Positions 20,525-30,519 of a DNA stretch of 30,543 bases are shown here, in pieces. Location: NCBI GenBank assembly GCA_001662425.1, contig BDDC01001178.1, positions 1 to 30,543 on the forward strand, written 5' to 3'. Under the pieces are notes generated by a model. The model made no database searches and was not told the DNA's origin. It saw nothing but the letters and a program-made list of their open reading frames with translations. This DNA comes from Chlamydomonas sphaeroides (lineage: Eukaryota; Chlorophyta; Chlorophyceae; Chlamydomonadales; Chlamydomonadaceae). How positions within the stretch are numbered: the first letter of the stretch is position 1; each line of letters begins with the position of its first letter. A program made the position numbers and the translations under genes.

Positions 20525-22290
20525 TTGCTCAAGCCACCTATTGCTAAACCACATGGCAAGACGGCCGCAGCCCCTAAGAGTGCGACTGCTAAGCCCGCAT
20601 CCCCCGAGCTCGAAGATGAAGCCGCTCACAGCGACGTTAAGGGCCAGAAGGGGTCCACAAGCGGCACTGATCCGGACTTGCGCAAGTCGTTAGACGCACT
20701 CAACAGGTGTCTCACCACACTGTGCATCCAGCAGCATGAAATTGAAGAGGACATCGCGCAGAGAAAGCGCGGTGAGGAGGCCAAACTCATCCCTCCCACC
20801 TCGGATGCTGCAGTGCAGACCAACATGGCCACGATCCAGGAGCAGCTACAGACTGCTGCGGCCAACAGCATTGCTGAAGTGCGTGCACAGCACGAGCAGC
20901 TGGTGAGCACGGTCGCCAGCATGCAGGAGGAGCTCACCACCCTCAACACCATGATGGGCTGCATGGCCGCCACCCAGGACACCCTGGCCCTGCACTTCGG
21001 CTGCCAGCCCGGCAATGAGGGCCTGCTGCCTAACGTGGACAAGGCGGCCAAGGAGGCAGCCAAGACAATGCTGCGGTCCGGGGAGGTCAGCACCCAGGTC
21101 AGTGAGCTGGCGCTCCATGATGAGGCCAGGGTCTTGGCAGGCAAGTTCTTTGACAACGACAAGGTGGCCGCCAAGAAGAAGCTGGAGGAATGGGTTGAGC
21201 GCATGCACACGGCGCGCAGCAAGGTCAGCGGCAAGGCCGGGCCCTCAGGCTCGGTGCTTGACACGCCAGTGAGCAAGGCAGGAGAGGCGGGGCTGGGAGA
21301 CAGCCACGAGCGGGAGCGGGAGCGGGACGGGGACCGGGACCGTGGGCGGGAGAGCTGCAAGCTTCCCCAACCACCCAAATTCAGAGGCAAGCTGAACCCG
21401 CCAGAGATCACCTGCGTGCACACCTGGTACGACTTGGTGCTGCACTGGCTTGACCAGAACAACCTAGACCCGCTGCAGGATTTCTATCTATTCCTAGTGG
21501 GCAAGGTGGCGGAGTGGGGCAACACTATCCTAGCGTGTCACGAGAGCGGCACCGACCCCCTGACGTGTGACTCCCTCTGTGAGCAATTCATGTTCCAATA
21601 CGGTGAGCCCGGCCCCAACGACAAGGCATGTGCATAGGAGCAGTTGCGGCGTAAGGAGCACCACCAGAAGCAGGGTGAGCGGTAGCCAATTACACTGAGC
21701 GGTTTTACAACATAATGCGGGAGGCGATTGAGATGGCCATGCTCAACAAAATTTCCTACTACCTAGAAGGGCTCCTGCCCGTACTGCGCTCACAGCTCAC
21801 CCGCGATAACCAGGGCAAATACTGGTCCGACCTGCAAGACCTGGTCACTCAGACCAAGGCCAAGGACGGAGACCCAGGGCTTGAGCGGGAGCATGCATCT
21901 GAGCGCACATCCGCACACCGCCACAGGGGCCAACCGTCCCTGCACCCCATGTCACCATCCCCAGACCACAACCGTAAATGGCACCCATCCACCTCCCATG
22001 GCCCCCAGGATGCAAGCGTCAGAAGGGCAACGGCCACAAGAAGGAGGACACCACACAGTACACCTGCAGCGTGTGCGGGGCCAAGCTCATCGGCCACCAG
22101 GAGGCCTCCTGATCGGCCACAACACGCTCAAGACGCACAACCAGACTTGCGAGGACGGCCGGAAGCTCGTGCAGCAGAAATTCCATGCATTGAAGGCGGA
22201 CAAGCAAGGCACTGTAGGGCAATGGCTGGCGCCCCACAGGGGCACCGTGCATTGCTGGTGCCAGTGCGTGTAGCAGGCCGGGGCCAGCGG
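20525..22290 (+). pseudogene. Gypsy gag polyprotein, with stop and frameshifts
   Basis: The N-terminal 370 codons are coiled-coil-like (IQEQLQTAAANSIAEVRAQH), then an Arg/Glu/Asp run, then a capsid-like part (PPKFRGKLNPPEITCVHTWY, FYLFLVGKVAEWGN). TAG at 21635 and a frame change near 21680 separate this from its continuation VANYTERFYNIMREAIEMAM at 21685 onward. A possible nucleocapsid zinc motif, CSVCGAKLIGH with HNTLKTHNQTC, lies around 22070-22160 but is split over two frames. Structural proteins of this type package element RNA; this copy cannot make a full one. Confidence 0.65.
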
Positions 22291-22320
22291 GGGCGCCCAC
22301 ACCTTCAGCGAGTGCCATGT

Positions 22321-22770
22321 GCTGCTGCATATGATCACATGTTATGTCCTGATGAATACAAAGCAATATGTCAGATGCTGGGTGCACAGTCTACTTTTGG
22401 TGCTGCTGCTCAGGATGATGGCACTAATGCATTGTGGAAGTGCTATACCTCACCTAGCTGGTCATTTCTAAATGCAGACATGACTGGTGATATGGTCTGG
22501 GTTAACCCCCCGTACACTCATATTGTTGAATGGCAACAGCACTATGCGGATTGTAAGGCTAGGGATCCTGAGTGTACCAGTGCTATGTTCTGCGTGCCGG
22601 CATGGTCTTATGTGTGTAACCTTATGCAGCACGCGGGATACTCACTATGGCATATATACCCACCGGTTACACAGCTTTTCAGTAAGCCGGGGCCGGACGG
22701 GACAAACACAAACATGCCTGGTGTACCATGGGCAATTCAGCTCTGGTGGGACCCCCCTAGACCACCCGCC
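22321..22770 (+). pseudogene. Dam-like adenine methyltransferase domain inside the Gypsy element
   Basis: About 150 residues, beginning YDHMLCPDEYKAICQMLGAQ, with WVNPPYTHIVEWQQHY in the middle and SAMFCVPAWSYVCNLMQHAG after it. NPPY is the catalytic motif IV of amino-methyltransferases (N6-adenine/N4-cytosine), and the layout resembles the phage Dam-type family. It is open in one frame and directly upstream of the protease. Its codons are markedly more A/T-ending (GAT, GCT, TGT, AAT) than the gag part. It has no start of its own and presumably was part of the polyprotein. Methyltransferase-like domains are known in DIRS elements; one at this place in a Gypsy element is unusual. Confidence 0.55.
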
Positions 22771-22790
22771 ATAGTGAACACCATTGACGT

Positions 22791-23096
22791 GTGCGGGCAC
22801 AGCATGCTGTTCGACAGGAAGCTACTAGGCTGTGGACAGGTCCGCTCCTTATGGACACGGGCGCTAGATGCGCAGGAAAGGTAGACGGGTTTATCAGCCT
22901 AGTCACAGCCCAGCAGGCAGGCCTCAACACAGCAATGCGGACCCCTGCACTGCCATCTGTGCGTGTAGTGAACAGTGCCCCAGAGCCTATTCTAGGCACC
23001 GTGAAAGTGGGCATCAACCTGGGGTCCTTCAAAGACAGTGTCCACCAGCTAGTGCTGCGGCAGGAAATACCCGGCAGACATCATTCTAGCGGATGA
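22791..23096 (+). pseudogene. retroviral-type aspartic protease of the Gypsy element
   Basis: LLMDTGARC supplies the D-T-G-A active-site motif, followed by GFISLVTAQQAGL and later GTVKVGINLGSF. The enzyme would cleave the polyprotein as a dimer. It sits in a different frame from the methyltransferase segment before it, with a TAG at about 22882 ending that frame. Confidence 0.6.
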
Positions 23097-23389
23097 CTGG
23101 CTAGGTGGATGCACTGAGAGTCAAGAAGGGCTCAGGGCGCACTGTCTGGCTGCACCCCATACATGCTGCTCAAAACCGTGAATCAACAGGGGAAGAGGTG
23201 ATGGACTACATAATGTTCAGACTCCTACAAACACACTGGGTGCCAGAGATGTCAGCAGCCAAGCGCATCGGGCATGGCGTGCATGCATTCCTGACCATGG
23301 TTGGGGCAGACTTCCCCACCACAGAAGACACCCCGCCCCCACCACCTACAGCGGTGGCGACCAACCCAGCAGTGGAAGGGCTAGTGTCA

Positions 23390-24230
23390 GAAGCAGAGCT
23401 GCAAGTGCTGCTTGTGGAATACGCAGACATGTTCAAACAGCCGCAGGGGTTGCCTCCTGAGAGGGACATCGGTCATACTATCCCTCTTAAACCGGGGTCT
23501 GCGCCCCCGGCCAAGCAATCCTACAGGCTGTCGTAGCATGAGCAGGCCAAAGTCAAGCGGCAGGTGACAGAGCTGCTAATAAAAGGGCTCATTCAGCCCA
23601 GCATGTCACTGTACAGAGCACCGGTTATCTTTGTTGAGAAACAAAATGGCTCGCTAAGAATGGTGCTTGACTTCAGGGCTTTAAACAAAATCACGCAGAA
23701 GTGACGTTACCCAATGCCAAACATTACGGACCTTTTTGACAGGATAGCAGGAGCTAAAGCGTTCTCCTTGCTAGACCTGCAGCAGGGGTACAATCAAATT
23801 CAGATACATCCCGATAATGTCCCCAAACAGTGTTTCTTGCACCAGGCATGGGCGCTTTCAAGGAAAGTCCTTTGCTTTGGATTAACTAATGCGCCTGCTA
23901 CATTCCAAAACATGATGAACTGCATATTTGGCTGACATATTGGCAAATTTGTGTTGTGTTACTTGGACAACAATCTCATGTTCTCTAAGACTGCAGCTGA
24001 ACACGTCATGCACTTACGAATAGTGCTTGACATCCTGCGCAAAGAACAGTTCACGGCAAAAGCTTTGTGCCAGTTTAACCAAGCTAAATTGCACTTTTTT
24101 GGCCACATTGTCAGCCGTGAGGGCTTAAAGGTCGACAACCGCAACATTAAGGTCATACACAAGTAGCCAGTCCCTACGGACATACACAAGCTACAAGCAT
24201 TCCTCGGCCTAGCAAACTACTTCCGGTGAT
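23390..24230 (+). pseudogene. Gypsy reverse transcriptase, inactivated
   Basis: Recognisable blocks: GLPPERDIGHTIPLKPGSAP, SLYRAPVIFVEKQNGSLRMV, DFRALNKI, AKAFSLLDLQQGYNQIQI, CFGLTNAPATFQNMMN, YLDNNLMFSK and HKLQAFLGLANYF. Stops interrupt at 23534, 23702, 23933, 24164 and 24227. The YxDD catalytic pair is YLDN here, so polymerase activity is lost even apart from the stops. Confidence 0.8.
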
Positions 24231-24675
24231 TCATCCAGGGGTACAGTAACCTTGTGGCCCGCCTCACCACCCTCACCGGCACCAAGACGCCTTTGCGCTG
24301 GGACAGTGCTTGTCAGGCCGCATTTGAGGGGTTACAACAGGCCTTGACCAATGCACAGTACATGGCACCAGCACTGTCCTGCTACACGAGGGCTGCCCAG
24401 TCACCTACACATATTTTAACAAAGCGGAATACAAGTACACCACAACAGACCAAGAATGCCTAGGAGTGGTGTGGGCACTGGAGGAGAGGCACTCTTACCT
24501 AGATGGTGCCGCACAAACCAACCTAGTGACTGACCTACCGCTTGTCATTTACAAGGCTAGCAAAGCTCGCAGATGATGTCACAGTGCCAAGTGCGGTGGC
24601 TAGAGCAGCTGGCCAGGTTCACCTTTGACTGAAAATACGAACCGGGCGGCATCAATGCTGTGGACCCCCTCAGTT
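24230..24675 (+). pseudogene. Gypsy RNase H remnant with internal deletion
   Basis: VARLTTLTGTKTPLRWDSAC begins the domain. A deletion near 24380 fuses APALSC to LLHEGCPVTY, removing the segment with the first catalytic Asp. EYKYTTTDQECLGVVWALEE and YEPGGINAVDPLS follow, with TGA in place of the Trp before KYEPGG. No integrase follows. Confidence 0.65.
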
Positions 24676-24730
24676 AAGTGCATGAGGCTGTGTGCTTGGT
24701 TGTGCTGCTGCACATACAGACGGCGGAGAC

Positions 24731-24830
24731 AGCGAGACTCCGCGGAGTCTGCTCGGAGTCACGCGGAGTCAGGCTGACTCCCAGCATCCTGACTCCGTGG
24801 ACTCCGAGGCTTGTCTCCGTGGAAACATTC
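24731..24830. repeat. GGAGTC/GACTCC inverted-repeat cluster
   Basis: About eight GGAGTC or GACTCC words in 100 bp, including the perfect 14-bp palindrome GACTCCGCGGAGTC at 24736-24749. The cluster marks the place where recognisable Gypsy sequence stops. Confidence 0.7.
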
Positions 24831-26485
24831 CCCGTGCAGCCTCAGGGTCAGCCATTTCGCCGTGCAGAGACGGTCCCGTAGCTCAGGAGGGGGAGGGGAC
24901 CAGGGTCGGGGGGTGGAGTAGGGGGGCTTGACGTGGACCAGCATGAGACACTGTTCCCGTCCTGATCCTAGGTGAGATGTAGTCTTTGACCAGCTAGTGG
25001 AGCCCGTCTGGTAGACTTTAAACACCATTGACGCGACGCAACCTGGTATGGGGCCTCTTGTAAGCTTCCAAGCCAACTACAATACCACAATCCCAGCCTC
25101 TATCTTGCCGGTCCCTGGCTAGCAAGGAGGTGCGACACCAGCGGACGCTTAGCGGCAGCACCAAGTCTGCCCGCTGCCCAGGTCCATGTCATTTCTGACA
25201 ACCTTGGTCGTGATAAGGAAAAGGAAGGGTGGCATGCCAACGGATAGTGCAACGGATACAACCATAAGGGTAGGAGGAGTGTGTTCAAGTGTTAGGTGAA
25301 GACAGAACCCCACACTCGGCACAGCAAAGCTAAGGGTTGAATGGCATGTTGGCCGTGCAGGGAGGGAATGAGGTTAGGTGCGAGGGCGGATAATGAAGCC
25401 CGACCGCAATCCACCCATGAGAACCCAAGTCTTGACCCAGCCCGTGTACCGCATGTTACCTGGCAACCAGTGTATCCAAGTCGTGGCTATGTGTGATGGC
25501 AAGCCGTAGCACCCGCCGACACACACTTGAAGAGTAGGAGAAGTGGGCACACACTATTGGTGAGCGAGTGTGGCAACGGGCGGGTGCTGTGGCCTGCAGG
25601 GGTGCGTCCCTGCCCCAAGCCCCGCAGGTTGCACCACCCCCTGCACCACAGCCAGTGGCGTGAAGCATCACAAGATGTTGTGTGGGGGTAACGAGGCTGC
25701 AACAAAGTTAGGATGTAACGCAGATCAGAGGGATACATTGGCAAACGAAGCTCAGAGATCCTTCTGAGTTGGGCTTGTTCCACATGGCAACCAAGTTGTT
25801 GGATCAACTGGATCACTTGGCGGGAGTCCTTTGATCAGGTGGTTGGGGGCCATGGCACATCAAAAGCAGGGGTGGTCACCCCTGGCTAGAAGCAGGTCCA
25901 AGCAAGGGGCAGAGGACTGTACTCTGGAGGGGCTAGAAGAAGCGGGGTTCTATCTGGGCACTGCTGGGCCAGAATGGTGGTGGATTACACACAAGTGCAG
26001 CACAGAGGTGGACATGTGCCATAGCACCCTAGCATGGACAAGCAAGGGAAGCTGCATGCTGTGTCTGGCGGAAGAGGGTGGGTGGCTTATGGAAGGGGTG
26101 CACTGGTCCACCTGATGCAACATGCTGTTGTAAGACAGTGCAGCTGCAAAGAGGGCAGGGTTCCTCCTTGCCCCACCCCTTGCTTGCTTGAAATAGAGGT
26201 ACAGCAGCGGCACTGACACGGTCTTATCTCCTCCTCAGTCCGTTACACTCTAGAACCCCGTGCTAGCAAACTGGCTCTGTCCTCCGAATCTCCACCCAGT
26301 GGTCTCCCCAATCCTAGCGTCTCCCCATCCAACGGTCCAGAGGTGTCCTCCTCCTCAGCTGTCCAAGCTGCAAACCCAACGGCGGCTAGAGTCCTCAGCG
26401 GTTACTGTCTTTTAATCTGCCTCCGTGGCTGGTAGTTGCATCATAGGTAGCACCGGACCTGGAAAGCAATCCGACAGACGCCCCG
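24831..26485. other. anonymous DNA between two retroelements
   Basis: No protein I recognise and no convincing splice-joined exons. It probably holds element termini or old insertions; the last ~260 bases would be the 3' end of the DIRS-like element on the minus strand. Confidence 0.4.
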
Positions 26486-27453
26486 CTAAGCAGCCGCCTC
26501 TAAGGCCGGCACTAGGACCGGGACCTCCAGCCCCATGTAGGCCATCACGGCACTGTGCCACCCAGCGTTCTCCCGCACATACGACCATTCAAACATGTGG
26601 GCCGACTTCCAGCAGCCGAACTTCTGCACCACCATGCGGTCCTTGCTGTTCTCGATGGCAGTGGTGGTGCTGCTGCGCCTCAGGCTGTGCGGCGCGAGGC
26701 CGCAGATGCCTGTGGCATTGCACAGGTCGTTCAGGTGCTTCTTGAACGTGTTGTACGACAGGCATGGCACCACGTCGGGCAGCTGCGCTGTCAGGCGCTT
26801 CAAGCGACCGCCGCTGATCACCTCGCACACCAGCGGCCCCACGTCCTCAACGTCCAGCGCACCACTGGCCGCCTCCCGGACGGCCGGCTGGCGCTTGTAT
26901 GTGCCTGCGGCCAGCAGCTGCTCCAGCAGGTTGACCGGGCAGCAGGGGCCCTTGATGCGACCAATGGTGACCAGCACGCCGAGGCAGTGCTGGTCGGTCT
27001 TGCTCATGAAGAGCGTGATCTCTGTGCGGTTGGGGCATATGTGCAGCAGGTCCTTGTGCACGAGGATGTGCATCAGGTCGTCGAAGTGCAGCAGGCCCGT
27101 GAAGGCCAACACCGCGCACGTGACGATCATGGGCTTGCACAGGTGCATGCCCTTGCAGATGTGGTGCCTGATGAGGGCGACGATCTCGGTGGGGGTGGCT
27201 ACTTGCTGCTCGTGCGTTGCTGCCGTGAGTGTGCGCCGTGCCACTTCGCGAACGGTGGCGCATGCGGGGCTGGCACAGGGGGACGGCTGTCCGGCCATCT
27301 CAAAAAAGATGGACACAGCGGCGCTGGTGCGCTCCACCCGCCGGGGCCCGACCTGTTTCTCCTGCACCAGCTTCCGCTGCTCCGTGAGGAAGCAGGCTGC
27401 CTGGATGCCGGTGGCTGACAGTGGCTCTAGGCTGTGGCGGCGGCAGAAGCCTA

Positions 27454-28646
27454 CAGGTGACCTGTCCTATTGTGGGACAGTGTCTATTGTGGGACACCAC
27501 GCTGTTTGTGCTTGGTTGTGTGCTTCGGGGTGTGCCCTTCTAGACTTAAGGTGTCCTAGGGGTATGCTCGGACCCTACTGGGTCAGATCTGGGAGGGGTT
27601 GAGTTTTGGTGGTCCAGGGTTTTGCGACACGCATGTGGGTGCGAGAGGCGGGCCGGTCGGGCCACAGGTGTGCAAAACGCCGAGCGCGCCATACAAAGCT
27701 CTTCTACATACTAAAAAAAGAGGATGCAAGGGCGAGATTAAGGACTTCCAGCGGTCGTCGACCTTTTGCGTGATTAATTCCAAATAATTGGTGCGACCGA
27801 CATGATGCACACCAAACCTCACCGCCAGCACCGAAGCCAGCCTTAAAACCTTTGACTAGGTACATGTAGCTCGTAGCCATTGTGCGGCGGCTTGTCGGGC
27901 AGGACAGGCTCGGCGCCACGCCAATATTGCTAGCTGATGGTGTCGTTGCTGTTGGAACACAAGGAGCAGGAGGCGCCCTTGCTGCGCGGTCTTCGTATGG
28001 TGAAGGATGAGGGCCAGGCGCTGCGCACGGCAGCAGCAGTGTGCGGGGTCAGCGTCTCAACACTGCAGCACTGGGTTTGCGGCTGGGCTGGGGATGTGTC
28101 ATGTATGTGTATGTGTCAGCATGGTGCGGCACGCGTCTTGCACTGAATTTGCAATTTTGTTTATTTAATTATTTATTAGTTTTAAATTAGTAATTATTCG
28201 GCCTAAAGTGCAGGCTTTGCATTCAGGAATGGCTGGGATGGTCGCTTGGCAACATGCCATGAGCATTGCTGTGCATGTCGTGCAGGCAGGAGGTGCTATA
28301 CTGACAGGACTGACAGGACTGCTACACTGACGTGCTATGAGTACCTACAGCACTGCTTGGGCGTAGTCGGCTATGGGCCTGCAGGGCAGGCTGATTGCAC
28401 CACTTGGGAAGCATGTTTCGGGGTGTCCCACAATAGGACAATTTTCTGCCTTCCGGGCCTTTCACACCCCTTGCAACAGATCACAGCGCAAGCCAGCTGT
28501 GCTCATAGTCGGCCTACACCGCCCTAGCCACATGTTGGGCACCCCTAGAGCTGTGCGCTGCCCGGGCGGCACAGCCACAAACGCAAGTTTCCGCCGGATA
28601 AGGTGTGGAAAACCCAAAAGTGTCCCACAATAGGACAGGCCACCTG
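27454..28646. mobile_element. Tc1/mariner-type DNA transposon with 26-bp inverted repeats, TA duplication
   Basis: It starts CAGGTGACCTGTCC and ends with the inverted complement (CAGGTGGCCTGTCC read from the other end). The 26-bp arms at 27454-27479 and 28621-28646 match at 25 positions. TA flanks both ends (27452-27453 and 28647-28648), the classic Tc1/mariner target duplication. A second, inner pair of inverted copies of TATTGTGGGACAC lies at about 27481-27498 and 28423-28440. It is inserted in the DIRS recombinase; excision with one TA left restores that frame. It lacks a complete transposase, so it is non-autonomous. Confidence 0.85.
27937..28146 (+). pseudogene. helix-turn-helix fragment, possible transposase N-terminus
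   Basis: A 69-codon frame inside the DNA transposon contains EGQALRTAAAVCGVSVSTLQ followed by HW, the pattern of the psq/Tc1-type helix-turn-helix that binds transposon ends. No DDE/D catalytic part follows; an AT-rich stretch (28145-28200) comes next. It is probably a relic of the parental transposase. Confidence 0.4.
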
Positions 28647-28810
28647 TAGGAACTCGACAAGGAGGGGTTGGTAAGCGCGCCAGGTGATGGCTGCGCGGCT
28701 GGCTGCGAAACTGCTGAGCATGGCTGAGAGCAGCAGCGCCAGTAAAGGGTGATTGCCAGCAGCCATGAGCGTGGTGGCAATGAGGGCCGGCGGGATGCCG
28801 TCTCCTGGGG

Positions 28811-29379
28811 TTACAGCGGCGGGATGGGCGTGGCCCAGGGGCACGGGCGCATGAAATTGAGCAGCAGCACCATGGTGCCCCATGCCGGCACGTGGCCGAC
28901 CCCGTGGTGATCTAGGAAAAGGTCGGGCCGCCGCGGCAGCACGCAGCATGCCCACACAAACGGCTTAAATACGGCCTTGTTATCTATTAACATCAGCCAC
29001 CAGGGGGCCCCTGGCCACATGGGGGCGATCAAGACTATGCTGGTGCCGCATTGCCAGGCGTGCCCTAGCACTTGACTAATGATGGTGAACGGCGGGTTGC
29101 ACCAAGCTGTGCCTCACCACACGTGCACAAACACGTTGACCCATATGTGCCTGGCGTGTGCAGGTGCGTATAGTAAGGGTGAAATTGCCATTTCATGTCT
29201 GACGTGAAAAGGTCGACGGAGAATGGGCCCCACGCCTCCCAGATGGCCTGGAACTCGATTGGGTTCAGCTGCCAATCGCACGCATCGTCCCGCTTCGACA
29301 GGCTATCTGCTATGGTATTGCTCTTGTGCGGGATCCATGTAGATATAAGCTCAATGCCGTGACGTCTGCAATACCACAA
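28811..29379 (-). pseudogene. RNase H tail and methyltransferase-like domain of the DIRS-like element
   Basis: It reads GIELISTWIPHKSNTIADSL, WGPFSVDLFTSDMKWQF, then, after a TGA in VHVW*GTAW, CNPPFTIISQVLGHAWQCGT and VLIAPMWPGAPWWLML. The DLF and NPPF blocks are the methyltransferase-like domain described in DIRS elements, with NPPF as the catalytic motif. The recombinase frame overlaps its 3' side in another frame. Confidence 0.65.
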
Positions 29380-30356
29380 GACCTCAAAAACCGCTGCTTG
29401 GATGGCTGGGACATGGAGCCCCCTTTTTGCAGGGCTGCATTGGCTACCGTGCTATCCGTGTGCAGCAGCACACGGTGGCCACTGAGTTGGCCTTGCCCGT
29501 TGATGCTGTGCAGCACTTGTAGCACCACGCTCAGCTCTAGATAGCCGGACGACATGCCGGCCATCTCAAACACCCACAAGCCTGCGGCTAGCGGGTGCTG
29601 GGGGGTGTCCAGCCATCCACCCCAGCCCCCGAATGAGCCTTCACTCCTGCCCACAGTGTCCGTGAACATGCAAAGTATGTGCATGAAAGGCTGGCGCCAC
29701 AGGGGGTGCCGCCCGTCATACATGCTAAAGGATACTAGCCAAAACTCGATCTCTGTCAGTGCGCCTGGGCTCAGGGGTGCTCTGTCGTGCATGGCCCGGC
29801 CTTGCAGCAGCAACCTGGCCTGCCACTGTGCCAGCTGCCTGGTCATCAAGACAGCTAAGTCGCCGAACAGATAACTTATCAAAATTTGGTGCCCCACCAC
29901 CGCGGCTATACACTTTACACAGCATGAGGCCTGCACCACACGCAAGTCCGTCAGTCTCTTCATCAGTGCTGCGCGCTTCTCTGCTGGCACCGTTAGCATG
30001 CCGGCGGCTGTATGGACCGTAGCACCTAGGTATTGGAAGACCTGGCTTATTGGCTGGCACTTATCAACGCTCACTATGAACCCGGCTCTCTCGCAGTCAG
30101 AGAGCACTGTACACCTAATGACCTCGAGTTGCCGCGGGTCCTGGTGTGAGTGCGCGCTGTCATCTAGGTACCCCGTGCAGTGATGGCTCTGCACTCGCCA
30201 GCGTGTCAACAGCTCCTTAACTACCTTCGTAAATGACCAACGTGCCACAGACACGCCGAAGGGCAGCTGGGTGAAAACCAGCCACTGTCCTTCCCACTAG
30301 AATCCCACGTACGTCCAATGGTCGGGGGGCAGGTCTAGAAAAAGAAAAGAAAAGAT
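29380..30356 (-). pseudogene. DIRS-like reverse transcriptase and RNase H
   Basis: From about 30342 downward: LPPDHWTYVGF, a TAG, WEGQWLVFTQLPFGVS, WSFTKVVKELLTRW, GYLDDSAHSHQ (intact catalytic YLDD), VFQYLGATVHT, then RNase H blocks FTDTVGRSEGSFGGWGGWL, YLELSVVLQVLHS and LLHTDSTVANAALQKGGS carrying the catalytic acidic residues. A one-base frame change near 29405 separates this from the RNase H tail. The finger part of RT lies beyond the right edge or in an intron ending at about 30343. Confidence 0.8.
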
Positions 30357-30477
30357 TACCCTGGGGCTGGGCTGCCTAGGGTGGGTTAAGGGGACGGGGC
30401 ATCCGGGGTCTAAGACCACCTGCCACCACCACCGTGGGTGGGAGGGGGTGGGGGAGTAAAATCCACACGTGGGGTGT

Positions 30478-30519
30478 GGTGGGGGTGATAGGGCGGCGCG
30501 CCGCCCCCTCACCCCCACC
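30478..30519. repeat. long GC-rich hairpin
   Basis: A perfect 16-bp palindrome, GGGCGGCGCGCCGCCC (30491-30506), is flanked by 11-bp inverted arms GGTGGGGGTGA (30478-30488) and TCACCCCCACC (30509-30519). It lies in the non-coding part upstream of the RT frame. Confidence 0.8.

Larger units (their letters stand above)
20525..24675 (+). mobile_element. degraded Gypsy-type retrotransposon, truncated after RNase H
   Basis: Order on the plus strand: gag (20525-22290), Dam-like methyltransferase segment (22321-22770), aspartic protease (22791-23096), RT (23390-24230) and RNase H (24230-24675). Stops and frameshifts interrupt every region. No integrase or second LTR is seen before anonymous sequence resumes, so the copy is dead and 3'-truncated. 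Confidence 0.8.
26486..28810 (-). pseudogene. tyrosine recombinase of the DIRS-like element, split by an insertion
   Basis: The N-terminal part (28810-28649) includes SRAAITWRAYQPLLVEFL, the core-binding start. After the nested element it resumes at 27451 with FCRRHSLEPLSATGIQAACF and runs to a stop at 26486. The catalytic region shows APHSLRRSSTTTAIE (the HxxR pair), FGCWKSAHMFEWSYV (Trp and the nucleophile Tyr) and, where the first catalytic Arg is expected, TGLLHFDDLMHI with His instead. The enzyme would join element circles to the chromosome. Interrupted and probably missing a catalytic residue, this copy is dead. Confidence 0.8.

Noticed and set aside
25831..26115. 94-codon plus-strand frame in anonymous DNA between the retroelements
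   Set aside because: No motifs, no splice context and no similarity I recognise; likely chance.
27583..27831. 82-codon minus-strand frame inside the DNA transposon
   Set aside because: No transposase motifs; the frame has no similarity I can identify and overlaps likely non-coding element ends.
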